DNA of 64,000 nucleotides from Microbacterium binotii (GCF_021398715.1 NZ_CP090347.1:2232001-2296000), one strand, 5' to 3'; shown: positions 33,636-42,257, counted from the stretch's first letter. Notes: generated from the sequence alone by a model not told the origin. Program-made: numbers and translations.

Positions 33636-34721
33636 TCAGCCGAGCGTCGCGTTGAGGGCCTGCCACAGACCGGGCAAGCGTTCGGTGTCGCCGCCCGCCC
33701 AGACGACCTGCAGCACGGCGTTTCCCGTCGCCCCCAGCGCCATCGCCGCTTGGGTGTCCGACGCGGGCACAAGCCAGACGGTCGTACCGTCGGCCAGTGC
33801 GATCGGCGTTCCTCCGATCGAAGCGAGACGTTCGCCATCGATGTCGGTCGACCCTCGCGACAGGAAGACCTCTGCCCTCGAGAGATCGGTATCGGTCCAG
33901 AAGGTGCAGTACTGCGCCACCCCGGTCTCCTCGAGAAGGTCCCACTCGATGCCCATGGGAAGACTGTCACCTTGGAACGGAATCGTGGGAGCCCCCAATT
34001 CCTGACCGGCGGCAGTTTCAACAGCCGCGCACTCGGGCAGTGAGACAGCTGCATCCACCACTCCCGGACGACCGGGCTCGGCCTGGGCGCGCGGCCCGAC
34101 CAGATCGACCACCCTTCGAGCCATATCTTCGTCGGCCGTTTGGGCAACGACCCACGCGTCGCCAAACTGGCCGGCGAAGAAGCAACCGACCATTCCGCAC
34201 TCGGGCTCGGAGCCGCGTACTCGAATGTCTTCGGGCACTGCGGCCAACGGGTACACGCCGACCATCAACAACACATATTGGCCCTGGCTCCCACTGGCCA
34301 ACCACTCGCAGGAGAGACCGCCGAGCGCCGCAGGCTGAGTGTGCGCGTGACGCGCTTCGGCTCCCGGTCCGATGATGAGCGCAACCTCGTCGTCGGACAT
34401 GACGCGCGCGCAATCTCCCCCCAACGCCTGCGAAGCAGGGTCCGGCTCCGGTGTGGGCGTGGGCGTGGGCGTGGGCGTCAGTGTGGGTGTGGGCGATGGG
34501 CTCATGGTGGTCTCGATGGGGGTGGCGACCCGGTCCGGGCTGCCCAGCGCGGTCAGCGCGACCGCCCCCACGACCGCCGCGACCAGCAGCACCGCGGCGC
34601 CACCCGTGATCGCCTGCATCCGGCGCCGCCTCGCGGCACGCATCCGCCCCGCACCCGCCGTCACCAGAGCGCGGAGTTCGTTCTGTTCGCCGGCGGAGAG
34701 CCGGTCGTCGTTCACACCCAT
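33636..34721 (-). CDS. Single-pass membrane protein of ECF cassette, copy B
   Basis: 361 residues. A cytoplasmic N-terminus of about 35 residues ([20 protein letters not shown]) leads to one helix (about 38-60), a Pro/Thr linker with a PT repeat, and a large extracellular part with paired cysteines ([22 protein letters not shown]). Its first 67 residues are nearly identical to those of the upstream paralogue, but the ectodomains differ. The start overlaps the sigma gene by ten bases. Position and topology suggest an anti-sigma factor; the classic zinc motif (H-X3-C-X2-C) is absent, so this is inference. Confidence 0.8.
   Translation of the reverse strand: MGVNDDRLSAGEQNELRALVTAGAGRMRAARRRRMQAITGGAAVLLVAAVVGAVALTALGSPDRVATPIETTMSPSPTPTLTPTPTPTPTPEPDPASQALGGDCARVMSDDEVALIIGPGAEARHAHTQPAALGGLSCEWLASGSQGQYVLLMVGVYPLAAVPEDIRVRGSEPECGMVGCFFAGQFGDAWVVAQTADEDMARRVVDLVGPRAQAEPGRPGVVDAAVSLPECAAVETAAGQELGAPTIPFQGDSLPMGIEWDLLEETGVAQYCTFWTDTDLSRAEVFLSRGSTDIDGERLASIGGTPIALADGTTVWLVPASDTQAAMALGATGNAVLQVVWAGGDTERLPGLWQALNATLG
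34453..34476 (-). repeat. Hexanucleotide tandem repeat in the linker
   Basis: Four perfect copies of GTGGGC on the plus strand, with degenerate copies after them, encode the Pro-Thr linker of copy B. Slippage would change linker length in steps of two residues without a frameshift. Copy A lacks the array. Confidence 0.75.
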
Positions 34722-35275
34722 GACGCCTCCACCTCGACCATCTCGTCGCGCAGCTTCGCCTTCGCCCGCGCCAACCTCGACTTGACCGTCCCCGGCGCGA
34801 TGCCGAGCGCCTCGGCGACCTCCCGTTCGGAGAACCCCTCCAGCACCGCCAGCACCACGACAGCCCGCTCCCGCTCCGGCAGCTTCCTCAGCGCGGCGAG
34901 CACCCCGCTCTCATCCGACGCCGACGGCGCATCGACGTGGCGCTCCGCGGGAGTCTTCGCCAGCAACGCCCGATAGCGCCGCGCCGACCGCTCCAGATTC
35001 CGCGCCGCATTCGCCACCGTGACCAGCAGCCACGGCAACACGGACCCGTCCACCACGTGGACCGAGCCCCGCTTGCGCCACAACTCGAAGAACGCCACCG
35101 CCACGGCGTCCTTCGCGTCCTCGTGATCCCCCAACAGTCGGAACGCGTGCCGGAACACCCGCCCCTGGTGCAGGTCGAACATCTCCCCCAACGCCGACTC
35201 GTCGCCGGCGCGCAGCCGTACCCAGGCTGCGCTCTCTCGGCCCCGCATCGCGTCCGTCACGTCGGCCTCGCCCAT
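34712..35275 (-). CDS. ECF-type RNA polymerase sigma factor, copy B
   Basis: 187 residues from ATG at 35275; TTG at 35284 or ATG at 35248 are alternatives, the last aligning best with copy A. Region 2 has GEMFDLHQGRVFRHAFRLL and DAKDAVAVAFFELWRKRG, and region 4 has LPERERAVVVLAVLEGFSEREVAEALGI followed by GTVKSRLARA, the helix-turn-helix that reads the -35 box. It follows the copy-A membrane protein by 5 bases and overlaps its own membrane partner by ten bases. No long C-terminal extension is present. Confidence 0.9.
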   Translation of the reverse strand: MGEADVTDAMRGRESAAWVRLRAGDESALGEMFDLHQGRVFRHAFRLLGDHEDAKDAVAVAFFELWRKRGSVHVVDGSVLPWLLVTVANAARNLERSARRYRALLAKTPAERHVDAPSASDESGVLAALRKLPERERAVVVLAVLEGFSEREVAEALGIAPGTVKSRLARAKAKLRDEMVEVEASWV

Positions 35276-35280
35276 CTCTC

Positions 35281-36447
35281 TCAACCCACCGTTCCGTTCA
35301 GCGCCTCGATGACCCGCACACCCAGCTCCCCCAGCGCATCATCGCTCGGCGAGCCGTCGACGAGGCTCGTACCGACGCGAACGAGATTGACTCCGTCGGA
35401 CACGACGACGTACCTGTTGTGCCCTTCCCACGGGTCGTAGTCGGGCAGCGTCCACGCCGCGTAGCCGCCGCGCACGGTGAACGGCGATGCACCGTCGACG
35501 GCAGCAAACCCCGTCGCGTAGGCCGCCCCGCCGGAGACCGTCTTCACAGACACGTCGTGGATAGGGCTCGCGACGAAGGCACAACCACCCGCAGCTCCAC
35601 GCTTGCCCGGAATCTGGCCGGGTGAGATCTCCGTCGGCGACTGCCCCTGAGGCGGCGACGCCTCAGCCACACTCACCGGCATCCCGAGAGCACCCGCGAT
35701 ATCGACTGACGCGGTGAGGTCATCACAGGCGACCGGCGGCCACCACTGAGCCGTGGGGGCGGCGGGTGCAGCACTCGGCCACTGCGCCGCGTTCTCGAAT
35801 GCTGCGTTCATCACCTCAGTCGGGTCCGGCGAGCTCCCCACCGCCGACGCGCGGATGTACACCCACAGCCCGTCGCGGGATTCGCTCCGAGCGCAGTAGG
35901 AGGCCTCCGCACCGCAGCCCGGCGCTTCCTCGAGCCCGGCGAGGTAGGGCTCGACGACACTCAGGGGGTATGCCCACAGGGTGAGCTTCTGCTCACCGTA
36001 TCCGGGGTCATTGCTCCACGTGCAGCTCAATCCCCCCTGCAAGGCGACGGAGCCGTCTGACCAGGCATCCGCCATCAGCGTCATCTGGACGCCGTAGAAG
36101 TCGCCGACCGCTCCTGTGGTGAGCGCATTCGCGCATTCTCCGCCGAAGGGTGCGACACCTCGCACGGCCGCAGCCGGATCCTCAGTCTGTTCGGTGGCAG
36201 TGGGTTGAGGCGTGGGGGTCTTTGTCGTCACGGTGGTCGCGACCGGTGTCGCAATGCGGTCCGGGCTGCCGAGCGCCGTCAGTGCGACCGCGCCCACCAC
36301 CGCTGCGACCAGCAGCACCGCGGCACCGCCGGTGATCGCCTGCATCCGACGCCGCTTCGCGGCACGCATCCGGCCCGCTCCCGCGGTCACCAGCGCGCGC
36401 AGCTCGTTCTGTTCGCCGGCGGAGAGCCGGTCGTCGTTCACGCCCAT
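35281..36447 (-). CDS. Single-pass membrane protein of ECF cassette, copy A
   Basis: 388 residues with the same 67-residue N-terminal anchor as copy B (differences only at a few Arg/Lys and Val/Ile positions), a shorter Thr/Pro linker, then an ectodomain with cysteines in GECANALT, LSCTWS, PGCGAEASYCARS, ACDDLT and GCAFVAS. The ectodomain is only distantly like that of copy B. The start overlaps sigma A by ten bases, exactly as in copy B. Probable sensor or anti-sigma partner; no known domain recognised. Confidence 0.8.
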   Translation of the reverse strand: MGVNDDRLSAGEQNELRALVTAGAGRMRAAKRRRMQAITGGAAVLLVAAVVGAVALTALGSPDRIATPVATTVTTKTPTPQPTATEQTEDPAAAVRGVAPFGGECANALTTGAVGDFYGVQMTLMADAWSDGSVALQGGLSCTWSNDPGYGEQKLTLWAYPLSVVEPYLAGLEEAPGCGAEASYCARSESRDGLWVYIRASAVGSSPDPTEVMNAAFENAAQWPSAAPAAPTAQWWPPVACDDLTASVDIAGALGMPVSVAEASPPQGQSPTEISPGQIPGKRGAAGGCAFVASPIHDVSVKTVSGGAAYATGFAAVDGASPFTVRGGYAAWTLPDYDPWEGHNRYVVVSDGVNLVRVGTSLVDGSPSDDALGELGVRVIEALNGTVG

Positions 36448-36974
36448 GACGCCTCCATCTCGACCATCTCGTCGCGCAGCCTTGCTCTCGCCCGCGCCAA
36501 CCTCGACCTCACCGTTCCCGGCGGCACGCCGAGCGCGTAAGCGACATCGCGCTCCGAGAACCCCTCGAGTACCGCCAGAACCACGACAGCCCTCTCGCTC
36601 GCCGGCAGCTTCCCCAGAGCCTCCAGGGCCGCGCCGGCATTCGAACCTGACGGCTCGGCGTCGCCGTGGCTCGCCGGCACGGGCGCCAGCAACGGGCGGT
36701 ATCGGCGCGTCGAACGTTCGAGGTTCCGCGCCGCATTCGCCACCGCCACCAGCAGCCAGGGCAGCACCGATCCGTCCACGACCCGCACGGCGGCGCGTCT
36801 GCGCCACAGCTCGAAGAAGCCCACCGCCACCGCATCCTTCGCATCCGCATGATCGCGGAGCAACCGGAACGCATGCCGGAACACACGCTCCTGATGCAGA
36901 TCGAACACATCCCCCAGAGCCGATTCATCGCCGGCACGCACCCGTTGCCACAACGCGGCTTCAGCATCTCTCAC
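36438..36974 (-). CDS. ECF-type RNA polymerase sigma factor, copy A
   Basis: 178 residues, GTG start at 36974. Region 2 shows GDVFDLHQERVFRHAFRLL and DAKDAVAVGFFELWRRR; region 4 shows LPASERAVVVLAVLEGFSERDVAYALGV and GTVRSRLARA. By eye roughly three quarters of residues match copy B; the variable part is the linker between regions 2 and 4. First gene of the four-gene unit. A GGAAC-type ECF promoter lies immediately upstream, suggesting autoregulation with a leaderless transcript. Confidence 0.9.
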   Translation of the reverse strand: MRDAEAALWQRVRAGDESALGDVFDLHQERVFRHAFRLLRDHADAKDAVAVGFFELWRRRAAVRVVDGSVLPWLLVAVANAARNLERSTRRYRPLLAPVPASHGDAEPSGSNAGAALEALGKLPASERAVVVLAVLEGFSERDVAYALGVPPGTVRSRLARARARLRDEMVEMEASWA

Positions 36975-36979
36975 ACTCT

Positions 36980-37008
36980 GAAGTGTCCGGCATCACGAAG
37001 TTGGTTCC
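36980..37008 (-). promoter_or_regulatory. Candidate ECF-type promoter of the sigma cassettes
   Basis: On the minus strand GGAACC (37008-37003) is followed after 17 bases by CACTTC (36985-36980), and the expected transcription start falls at or beside the GTG of sigma A. GGAAC is the standard ECF -35 core; the -10 is not a known consensus. Autoregulation is inferred. Confidence 0.45.
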
Positions 37009-37136
37009 CGAACTGCGAAGATTCATCCGAACCCGATGACCCGTGCACGGCGGGGCGCATGTTCCAGGCCTCAGAGACCAGCTGTGTTCACATCTGCACC
37101 ACTCGTCGTGCGGGTGTCGCGGGACGGCGCGCCGAT

Positions 37137-37172
37137 TTGACCGAACGGCGTCTACCGTGCGCAATATATTGC
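37137..37172 (+). promoter_or_regulatory. GntR promoter with operator palindrome abutting the start codon
   Basis: TTGACC (37137-37142) and CAATAT (37162-37167) are candidate -35 and -10 elements 19 bases apart. The -10 lies in the perfect palindrome GCAATATATTGC (37161-37172), which touches the ATG at 37173. Transcription would begin at the ATG (leaderless), and a dimeric regulator on the palindrome would block it. Autorepression by the GntR protein is inferred. Confidence 0.5.
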
Positions 37173-37862
37173 ATGCCGATTCCCTCGCAGACGCTCCCGC
37201 CCCGGTCCTTGCTGCGCGACGAGGTCTACCTCCGTCTTCGCGACGCGATCGTCGACGGCACCCTCGCGCCCGACGAACAACTGCGCGACACGGAAATCGC
37301 CGCCTGGCTCGGGGTGAGCCGTACGCCGGTCCGTGAAGCCCTGCTGGAGCTCGGCCGATCCGGGCTCGTCCGCGCGCTCCCGGGTCGCTCCACCGTCGTC
37401 GCGCCGATCGACCCGCAAAGTGTCCGTGACGCGCAAGCGGTCGTCGCGGCCATGCACCGGCTGGCGATCGAGACGGCGGTCCCCCGCCTGACGGCGGACG
37501 ACATCGAGCGGATGCGGGACGCGAACGCCGCCTTCACCGCCGCGCACGCGGCCGGCGACGTCGAGGCGGCCCTCGCCGCCGACCACGCATTCCACGACGT
37601 CGCGCTCACCGCATCCGGAAACGCCGCGGTGCGGACCGTTCTGGCGCAGTACGAACCCGTCCTCCAGCGGGCAGAGCGCCTGCGCTTCGGCTCGACCGAG
37701 GGGCACGCCTCGGCGGCGCGCCACGCCCGACTCATCGAGCTGTGCGCGGCCGGCGACGTCGCCGGCGCCGCGGCCCTCGCCGAGCAGACCTGGCAGAGCC
37801 TCACCGTCGAGGAACCGCACCCGACCCCCGCCACCCAGACCTCCGAGGAGCACTCCGCATGA
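37173..37862 (+). CDS. GntR family transcriptional regulator (FadR/FCD type)
   Basis: 229 residues. The winged helix-turn-helix is at residues about 12-75 ([42 protein letters not shown]), followed by an all-helical FCD ligand domain with likely metal/ligand residues in [15 protein letters not shown] and ARHARLIEL. The stop overlaps the ACC deaminase start by four bases (ATGA), so the two are a coupled operon and the protein is the obvious regulator of acdS. GntR-type neighbours of acdS are, as I recall, usual in actinobacteria, in place of the Lrp-type AcdR of proteobacteria. Confidence 0.9.
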   Translation: MPIPSQTLPPRSLLRDEVYLRLRDAIVDGTLAPDEQLRDTEIAAWLGVSRTPVREALLELGRSGLVRALPGRSTVVAPIDPQSVRDAQAVVAAMHRLAIETAVPRLTADDIERMRDANAAFTAAHAAGDVEAALAADHAFHDVALTASGNAAVRTVLAQYEPVLQRAERLRFGSTEGHASAARHARLIELCAAGDVAGAAALAEQTWQSLTVEEPHPTPATQTSEEHSA

Positions 37863-38878
37863 AGCTCGACCAGTTCCCCCGGCACCCGCTCACCTTCGGG
37901 CCCAGCCCGTTGCAGCACCTGAAGCGTCTCAGCCAGCACCTCGGCGGCGCCCAGGTGTGGGCGAAGCGCGAAGACGTCTCCAGCGGGCTCGCCTTCGGCG
38001 GCAACAAGGTCCGCAAGCTCGAGTACATCGTTCCCGACGTGCTCGCTTCGGGAGCGGACACCCTCGTGTCGATCGGCGGGTACCAGTCGAACCACACCCG
38101 CGCGGTCGCCGCCGTCGCCGCCCACCTCGGGTTGAAGGCGCGCTTGGTGCAGGAGAAGTGGGTCCCTTGGGACGACCCGACGAACGACAGGGTCGGCAAC
38201 ATCCTGCTCTCACGCATGATGGGAGCCGACTCGCGGCTCGACGACGCGGGCTTCGACATCGGCATCCGCGACTCGTGGCGGCAGGCTCTCTCGGAGGTGG
38301 AGGATGCCGGCGGCACGCCGTATCCGATCCCCGCGGGCGCATCCGAGCACCCGTTGGGCGGTCTCGGCTTCGCCAACTGGGCGTTCGAGGTCGCAGAGCA
38401 GGAGAAGCAGCTCGGCGTGTTCTTCGACACGATCGTCGTGTGCACGGTGACCGGCTCCACGCACGCAGGGATGATCGCGGGCTTCGCGGCGCTCGAGGAC
38501 CTCACGGGTGTCAAGCGCCGGGTGCTCGGCATCGACGCATCCGCCACGCTCGCCAAGACGCGCGACCAGGTCGGGCGCATCGCACGTGCGACGGCCGAGC
38601 TCATCGAACTCGGGCGCGGCCTACGCGACGACGAGATCCAGGTGCTCGAAGGCTGGGCGGGTGAGCTGTACGGCATCCCCGTCGACTCGACCATGGAGGC
38701 GATCGCCCTCGGCGCTCAGCTCGAGGCGATGATCACCGACCCCGTCTACGAGGGCAAGTCGCTTGCGGGTCTCATCGATCTCGTCGGATCCGGCGACATC
38801 CCCAAGGACTCCACGGTGCTCTACGCGCACCTGGGCGGCCAGCCGGCGATCAACGCCTACCACTCCCTCTGGAGCTGA
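37859..38878 (+). CDS. acdS: 1-aminocyclopropane-1-carboxylate (ACC) deaminase
   Basis: 339-residue PLP enzyme converting the ethylene precursor ACC to 2-oxobutyrate and ammonia. The PLP lysine is in [11 protein letters not shown] (about residue 50). The residues that separate true ACC deaminases from D-cysteine desulfhydrases are both of the deaminase type: Tyr-Glu in DPVYEGKS (297-298) and Leu in YAHLGG (325), corresponding to Glu295 and Leu322 of the Pseudomonas enzyme. Length matches the family (about 338). The enzyme lowers ethylene in host plants, so its presence suggests plant association. Confidence 0.93.
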   Translation: MKLDQFPRHPLTFGPSPLQHLKRLSQHLGGAQVWAKREDVSSGLAFGGNKVRKLEYIVPDVLASGADTLVSIGGYQSNHTRAVAAVAAHLGLKARLVQEKWVPWDDPTNDRVGNILLSRMMGADSRLDDAGFDIGIRDSWRQALSEVEDAGGTPYPIPAGASEHPLGGLGFANWAFEVAEQEKQLGVFFDTIVVCTVTGSTHAGMIAGFAALEDLTGVKRRVLGIDASATLAKTRDQVGRIARATAELIELGRGLRDDEIQVLEGWAGELYGIPVDSTMEAIALGAQLEAMITDPVYEGKSLAGLIDLVGSGDIPKDSTVLYAHLGGQPAINAYHSLWS

Positions 38879-38892
38879 CCCACGACAGCGAA

Positions 38893-38923
38893 CGCCCCGC
38901 ATCCGTCACCGGGACGCGGGGCG
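38893..38923. terminator. Terminator hairpin between acdS and ispG
   Basis: CGCCCCGC (38893-38900) pairs with GCGGGGCG (38916-38923), with a smaller CGTC/GACG pair inside. It lies 15 bases after acdS and 63 bases from the convergent ispG stop, so it may serve both strands. Confidence 0.6.
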
Positions 38924-38937
38924 CTCTCGCCCGAGGA

Positions 38938-38958
38938 CCGGCAACCGGCAACCGGCAA
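38938..38958. repeat. Three tandem copies of CCGGCAA
   Basis: Perfect 7-base repeats, three in a row, in the acdS-ispG convergent gap. No function apparent; a simple replication-slippage array. Confidence 0.85.
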
Positions 38959-38985
38959 GAGAGAAGCCGGGCGGATGCGGGAGGG

Positions 38986-40137
38986 TCAGGCGGTGACGAC
39001 CTGGGCGGTGCCCAGCGGAGCATCGGGGCCCATCTCGGCGGCGATGCGATTGGCCTCCGCGATCAAGGTCGCGACGATCTCGCTCTCGGGCACGGTCTTC
39101 ACGACCTCGCCCTTGACGAAGATCTGCCCCTTGCCGTTGCCGCTGGCGACACCGAGGTCGGCGTCTCGCGCCTCACCGGGTCCGTTGACGACGCAGCCCA
39201 TGACCGCCACACGCAGCGGCACGGTCATGTCCTTCAGACCCTCGGTGACGTCGTCGGCGAGGGTGTAGACGTCGACCTGGGCGCGGCCGCACGAGGGGCA
39301 CGACACGATCTCGAGCTTGCGCTCGCGCAGGTTCAGCGATTGCAGGATCTGGTGGCCGACCTTGACCTCCTCGGCCGGCGGCGCGGAGAGCGAGACACGG
39401 ATGGTGTCGCCGATGCCCTCCGAGAGCAGGATGCCGAACGCGGTCGCCGACTTGATCGTCCCCTGGAAGGCAGGACCGGCCTCGGTGACGCCCAGGTGCA
39501 GCGGCCAGTCCCCCCTCTCGGCGAGCAGGCGGTACGCCTTCACCATCACGACCGGGTCGTTGTGCTTGACCGAGATCTTGAAGTCGTGGAAGTCGTGCTC
39601 CTCGAACAGCGACGCCTCCCAGACGGCGCTCTCCATGAGCGCCTCGGGAGTGGCCTTGCCGTACTTCTCCAACAGACGCTTGTCGAGCGAACCCGCGTTG
39701 ACGCCGATGCGGAGCGAGACGCCCGCCGCCGATGCGGCCTTGGCGATCTCGCCCACCTTGTCGTCGAACTGGCGGATGTTGCCCGGGTTCACCCGGACCG
39801 CGGCGCACCCGGCGTCGATGGCCTGGAACACGTACTTCGGCTGGAAGTGGATGTCGGCGATGACGGGAATCTGGCTCTTCTTGGCGATGATGTGCAGCAC
39901 ATCGGCGTCGTCCTGGCTGGGAACCGCCACGCGCACGATCTCGCACCCGGATGCGGTCAGCTCCGCGATCTGCTGCAGCGTCGCGTTGATGTCGGTCGTC
40001 TTGGTGGTCGTCATCGACTGCACGCTGATGGGCGCGTCTCCGCCGACGAGCACCTTGCCGACCCGGATCTGACGGCTCTTGCGGCGCGGGGCGAGGATTT
40101 CCGGGACGCGCGGCATCCCGAGGTTCACGGCTGGCAC
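38986..40137 (-). CDS. ispG: 4-hydroxy-3-methylbut-2-enyl diphosphate synthase
   Basis: 383-residue iron-sulfur enzyme of the MEP isoprenoid pathway. The TIM-barrel part shows [20 protein letters not shown] and [11 protein letters not shown]; the cluster ligands are in [11 protein letters not shown] and [11 protein letters not shown]. It starts with GTG at 40137. It is downstream of dxr and rseP in the same orientation but separated by plus-strand genes, so it must have its own promoter near 40140-40220, back to back with the trp leader. Confidence 0.96.
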   Translation of the reverse strand: MPAVNLGMPRVPEILAPRRKSRQIRVGKVLVGGDAPISVQSMTTTKTTDINATLQQIAELTASGCEIVRVAVPSQDDADVLHIIAKKSQIPVIADIHFQPKYVFQAIDAGCAAVRVNPGNIRQFDDKVGEIAKAASAAGVSLRIGVNAGSLDKRLLEKYGKATPEALMESAVWEASLFEEHDFHDFKISVKHNDPVVMVKAYRLLAERGDWPLHLGVTEAGPAFQGTIKSATAFGILLSEGIGDTIRVSLSAPPAEEVKVGHQILQSLNLRERKLEIVSCPSCGRAQVDVYTLADDVTEGLKDMTVPLRVAVMGCVVNGPGEARDADLGVASGNGKGQIFVKGEVVKTVPESEIVATLIAEANRIAAEMGPDAPLGTAQVVTA

Positions 40138-40221
40138 GCGATCAGCCTACGCGCCCGCTGCTGTGTAGGGACCGAGGCTTGCGCCCGCGTCAGCCCGGGG
40201 TCGCCGAGCTCCCTTGGGCGG

Positions 40222-40239
40222 ATGTGGTACTTTCTCGCC
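40222..40239 (+). promoter_or_regulatory. Extended -10 promoter of the trp leader
   Basis: TGG-TACTTT (40225-40233) fits an extended -10 element (TGN-TANNNT). A start six bases further would fall on the A of the leader-peptide ATG at 40240, giving a leaderless leader mRNA. No good -35 is visible. An upstream in-frame ATG at 40222 is the alternative leader start. Confidence 0.4.
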
Positions 40240-40275
40240 ATGCACACGAACCGCTGCTGGTGGCACACCGCGTAG
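40240..40275 (+). CDS. trpL: Tryptophan leader peptide
   Basis: 11-residue peptide MHTNRCWWHTA with adjacent Trp-Trp codons just before the first attenuator stem; starting at 40222 instead would give a 17-residue peptide with three Trp codons. Stalling at the Trp codons when tryptophanyl-tRNA is scarce would free the antiterminator. Such Trp-rich leaders precede trp genes in actinobacteria, including the fused anthranilate synthase gene of Streptomyces venezuelae (from memory). Confidence 0.8.
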   Translation: MHTNRCWWHTA

Positions 40276-40320
40276 GCGGTGTGCGTGTGCGACACGGACC
40301 GCCCCCGGGCGGTCCTTCTT
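40263..40320 (+). promoter_or_regulatory. Tryptophan attenuator (competing hairpins and terminator)
   Basis: Stem 1:2 is GCACACCGC-GTAG-GCGGTGTGC (40263-40284). The terminator is GGACCGCC-CCCG-GGCGGTCC (40296-40315) followed by TTCTTC. The competing antiterminator pairs GGCGGT (40275-40280) with ACCGCC (40298-40303), reinforced by GTG/CAC next to it. It spans from the leader codons to 38 bases before the anthranilate synthase start, so it controls that gene. Confidence 0.8.
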
Positions 40321-40358
40321 CATGAGGCGGCCGCTTTCTGGACGAAGGAACGACCAAG

Positions 40359-42254
40359 ATGGACAACGCCGCCTCCCTGCTCAGCGAGCTGACCGCATCC
40401 GCAGCGCCCTTCGCGCTCATCGCGCGTGACACGCACACCGTCGAGGTGCTCACCGGCGATGTCGTGGACGTCGAGCTGCTCGCCGACATCCCGCTGCACG
40501 ACGCCGACGGCACCCCTCGCGAGGTGCTGGCACTGGTGCCGTACCGGCAGGTGCGCGAGCGCGGCTTCGTCTGCCACGACGACGGCGCGCCGCTGCGGTG
40601 CCTCGTCGTGACGGACCACCGCGCTCTCCCTCGCGACGAGGTGCTCGCGGCCCTTCCCACGGCCCCGATCCCCCTGGAGGATGCGGGCTTCGACATGTCG
40701 GACGAGACGTACGCGGGCATCGTCCGCACCGTCATCGCCGACGAGATCGGTCGCGGCGAGGGCGCGAACTTCGTCATCCGTCGGGACTTCACCGCGTCGG
40801 TGGCGGCCGATCCGCGCGTCACCGCGCTCACCTGGTTCCGAGCCCTGCTCGAGCACGAGCGCGGTGCGTACTGGACCTTCGCGGTGGTCACCGACGGACA
40901 CGTCGCGGTCGGCGCGAGCCCCGAGGCCCACGTGAGCGCGCAGGGCGGCATCGTCACGATGAACCCCATCTCCGGCACCTTCCGCCACCCCGACAACGGC
41001 GCGACGGTCGAGACGCTGGCCGAGTTCCTGGAGTCCACCAAGGAGACCGAAGAGCTCTTCATGGTCGTCGACGAGGAACTCAAGATGATGAGCGCCGTGT
41101 GCTCCGACGGCGGACGCATCACGGGCCCGCACCTCAAGGAGATGTCGCGGCTCACGCACACGGAGTACATGCTGCGCGGCTCGTCGCGGCTCGACCCTCG
41201 CACGATCCTGCGCGAGACGATGTTCGCGCCGACGGTCACCGGCTCGCCCATGCAGAACGCCTGCACCGTGATCGCGCGACACGAGACCGAACCGCGCGGC
41301 TACTACTCGGGCGTCGCGGCGCTGTTCACCCCGACGGCGGATGCGGCGGGCACCGGCCACGACCTCGACGCCCCCATCCTCATCCGCACCGCCTACCTCG
41401 TCGACGGTCGCCTGCGGGTGCCGGTCGGCGCGACGCTCGTGCGCCACTCGGACCCGGACGGCGAAGTCGGCGAGACGCACGGCAAGGCCGCGGGTGTGCT
41501 GGGCGCCATCGGTGCCGTCCCCCGCACGCGCGTCGCCGACCCCGACGCACCCGCCGCTGCCCGCCCGCTCGCGGACGACCCGGACATCGCCGCGCTCCTC
41601 GCCTCGCGCAACGCCCGCCTCGCGGCGTTCTGGTTGAACCCGCAGGGCGGCTCCGCCGACGGTCCGTTCGCGGGCCGCACGGCGGTGGTCGTGGATGCGG
41701 AGGACCGATTCACGACGATGCTCGCGCACCAGCTGCGACACCTCGGTCTCGAGACGACGATCGTCGACTGGAGCGTTGCGGACGCCGCCGCGCTCGATGC
41801 GGCCGACCTGGTGATCGCGGGCCCCGGCCCCGGCGATCCGCGCGACGACGAGAGCGACCGCATCCGTCGAATGCGCGAGATCGTCGGCTCCCGGTTGGAT
41901 GCCGGCCGACCGCTGCTCTCCGTGTGCCTGAGCCATCAGATCCTCGCGGATCGCCTCGGCATCGCGCTCGCACCGCTCGCGCGCCCGCACCAGGGCCTGC
42001 AACTCGAGGTGGACGTGTTCGGGGAGCCCGCATCCATCGGCTTCTACAACACCTTCACCGCTCGCGTCGCGCCGGGCACCTCGGTCATCGACGACGTCGA
42101 GGTGTCGGCCGATCCGGTGTCCGGCGACGTCTATGCGCTGCGCGGAGAGGGATTCGCCTCGGTGCAGGGGCACCTCGAATCCATCCTGTCCCGCGATGGG
42201 ATGCGGACCCTCGAGCGTCTCATCTCCGCCGCACTGGGCGCGGCGGTCGTCTGA
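40359..42254 (+). CDS. Fused anthranilate synthase (TrpE-TrpG type, PhzE-like)
   Basis: 631 residues joining a chorismate-binding domain (1 to about 420; GASPEAHVSAQGG, MNPISGTFRHP, STKETEELFMVVDEELKMM) to a class I glutamine amidotransferase domain (about 440-631; nucleophile Cys in LSVCLSHQIL, histidine/glutamate in QGHLES). The NPISGT and CLSHQ variants resemble phenazine PhzE more than classical TrpE/TrpG, so the product could in principle be amino-deoxyisochorismate. The upstream tryptophan attenuator and absence of phz genes argue for anthranilate and tryptophan synthesis. No other trp gene is in the window. It ends 3 bases from the convergent rseP stop. Confidence 0.88.
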   Translation: MDNAASLLSELTASAAPFALIARDTHTVEVLTGDVVDVELLADIPLHDADGTPREVLALVPYRQVRERGFVCHDDGAPLRCLVVTDHRALPRDEVLAALPTAPIPLEDAGFDMSDETYAGIVRTVIADEIGRGEGANFVIRRDFTASVAADPRVTALTWFRALLEHERGAYWTFAVVTDGHVAVGASPEAHVSAQGGIVTMNPISGTFRHPDNGATVETLAEFLESTKETEELFMVVDEELKMMSAVCSDGGRITGPHLKEMSRLTHTEYMLRGSSRLDPRTILRETMFAPTVTGSPMQNACTVIARHETEPRGYYSGVAALFTPTADAAGTGHDLDAPILIRTAYLVDGRLRVPVGATLVRHSDPDGEVGETHGKAAGVLGAIGAVPRTRVADPDAPAAARPLADDPDIAALLASRNARLAAFWLNPQGGSADGPFAGRTAVVVDAEDRFTTMLAHQLRHLGLETTIVDWSVADAAALDAADLVIAGPGPGDPRDDESDRIRRMREIVGSRLDAGRPLLSVCLSHQILADRLGIALAPLARPHQGLQLEVDVFGEPASIGFYNTFTARVAPGTSVIDDVEVSADPVSGDVYALRGEGFASVQGHLESILSRDGMRTLERLISAALGAAVV

Positions 42255-42257
42255 GGC

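Noticed and set aside
38938..38958. CRISPR-like or origin-like iterons
   Set aside because: Only three contiguous 7-base copies with no spacers; no cas genes, DnaA boxes or replication genes nearby.
40359..42254. Phenazine biosynthesis
   Set aside because: Motifs lean to PhzE, but no other phz genes are present and the control element counts tryptophan codons.
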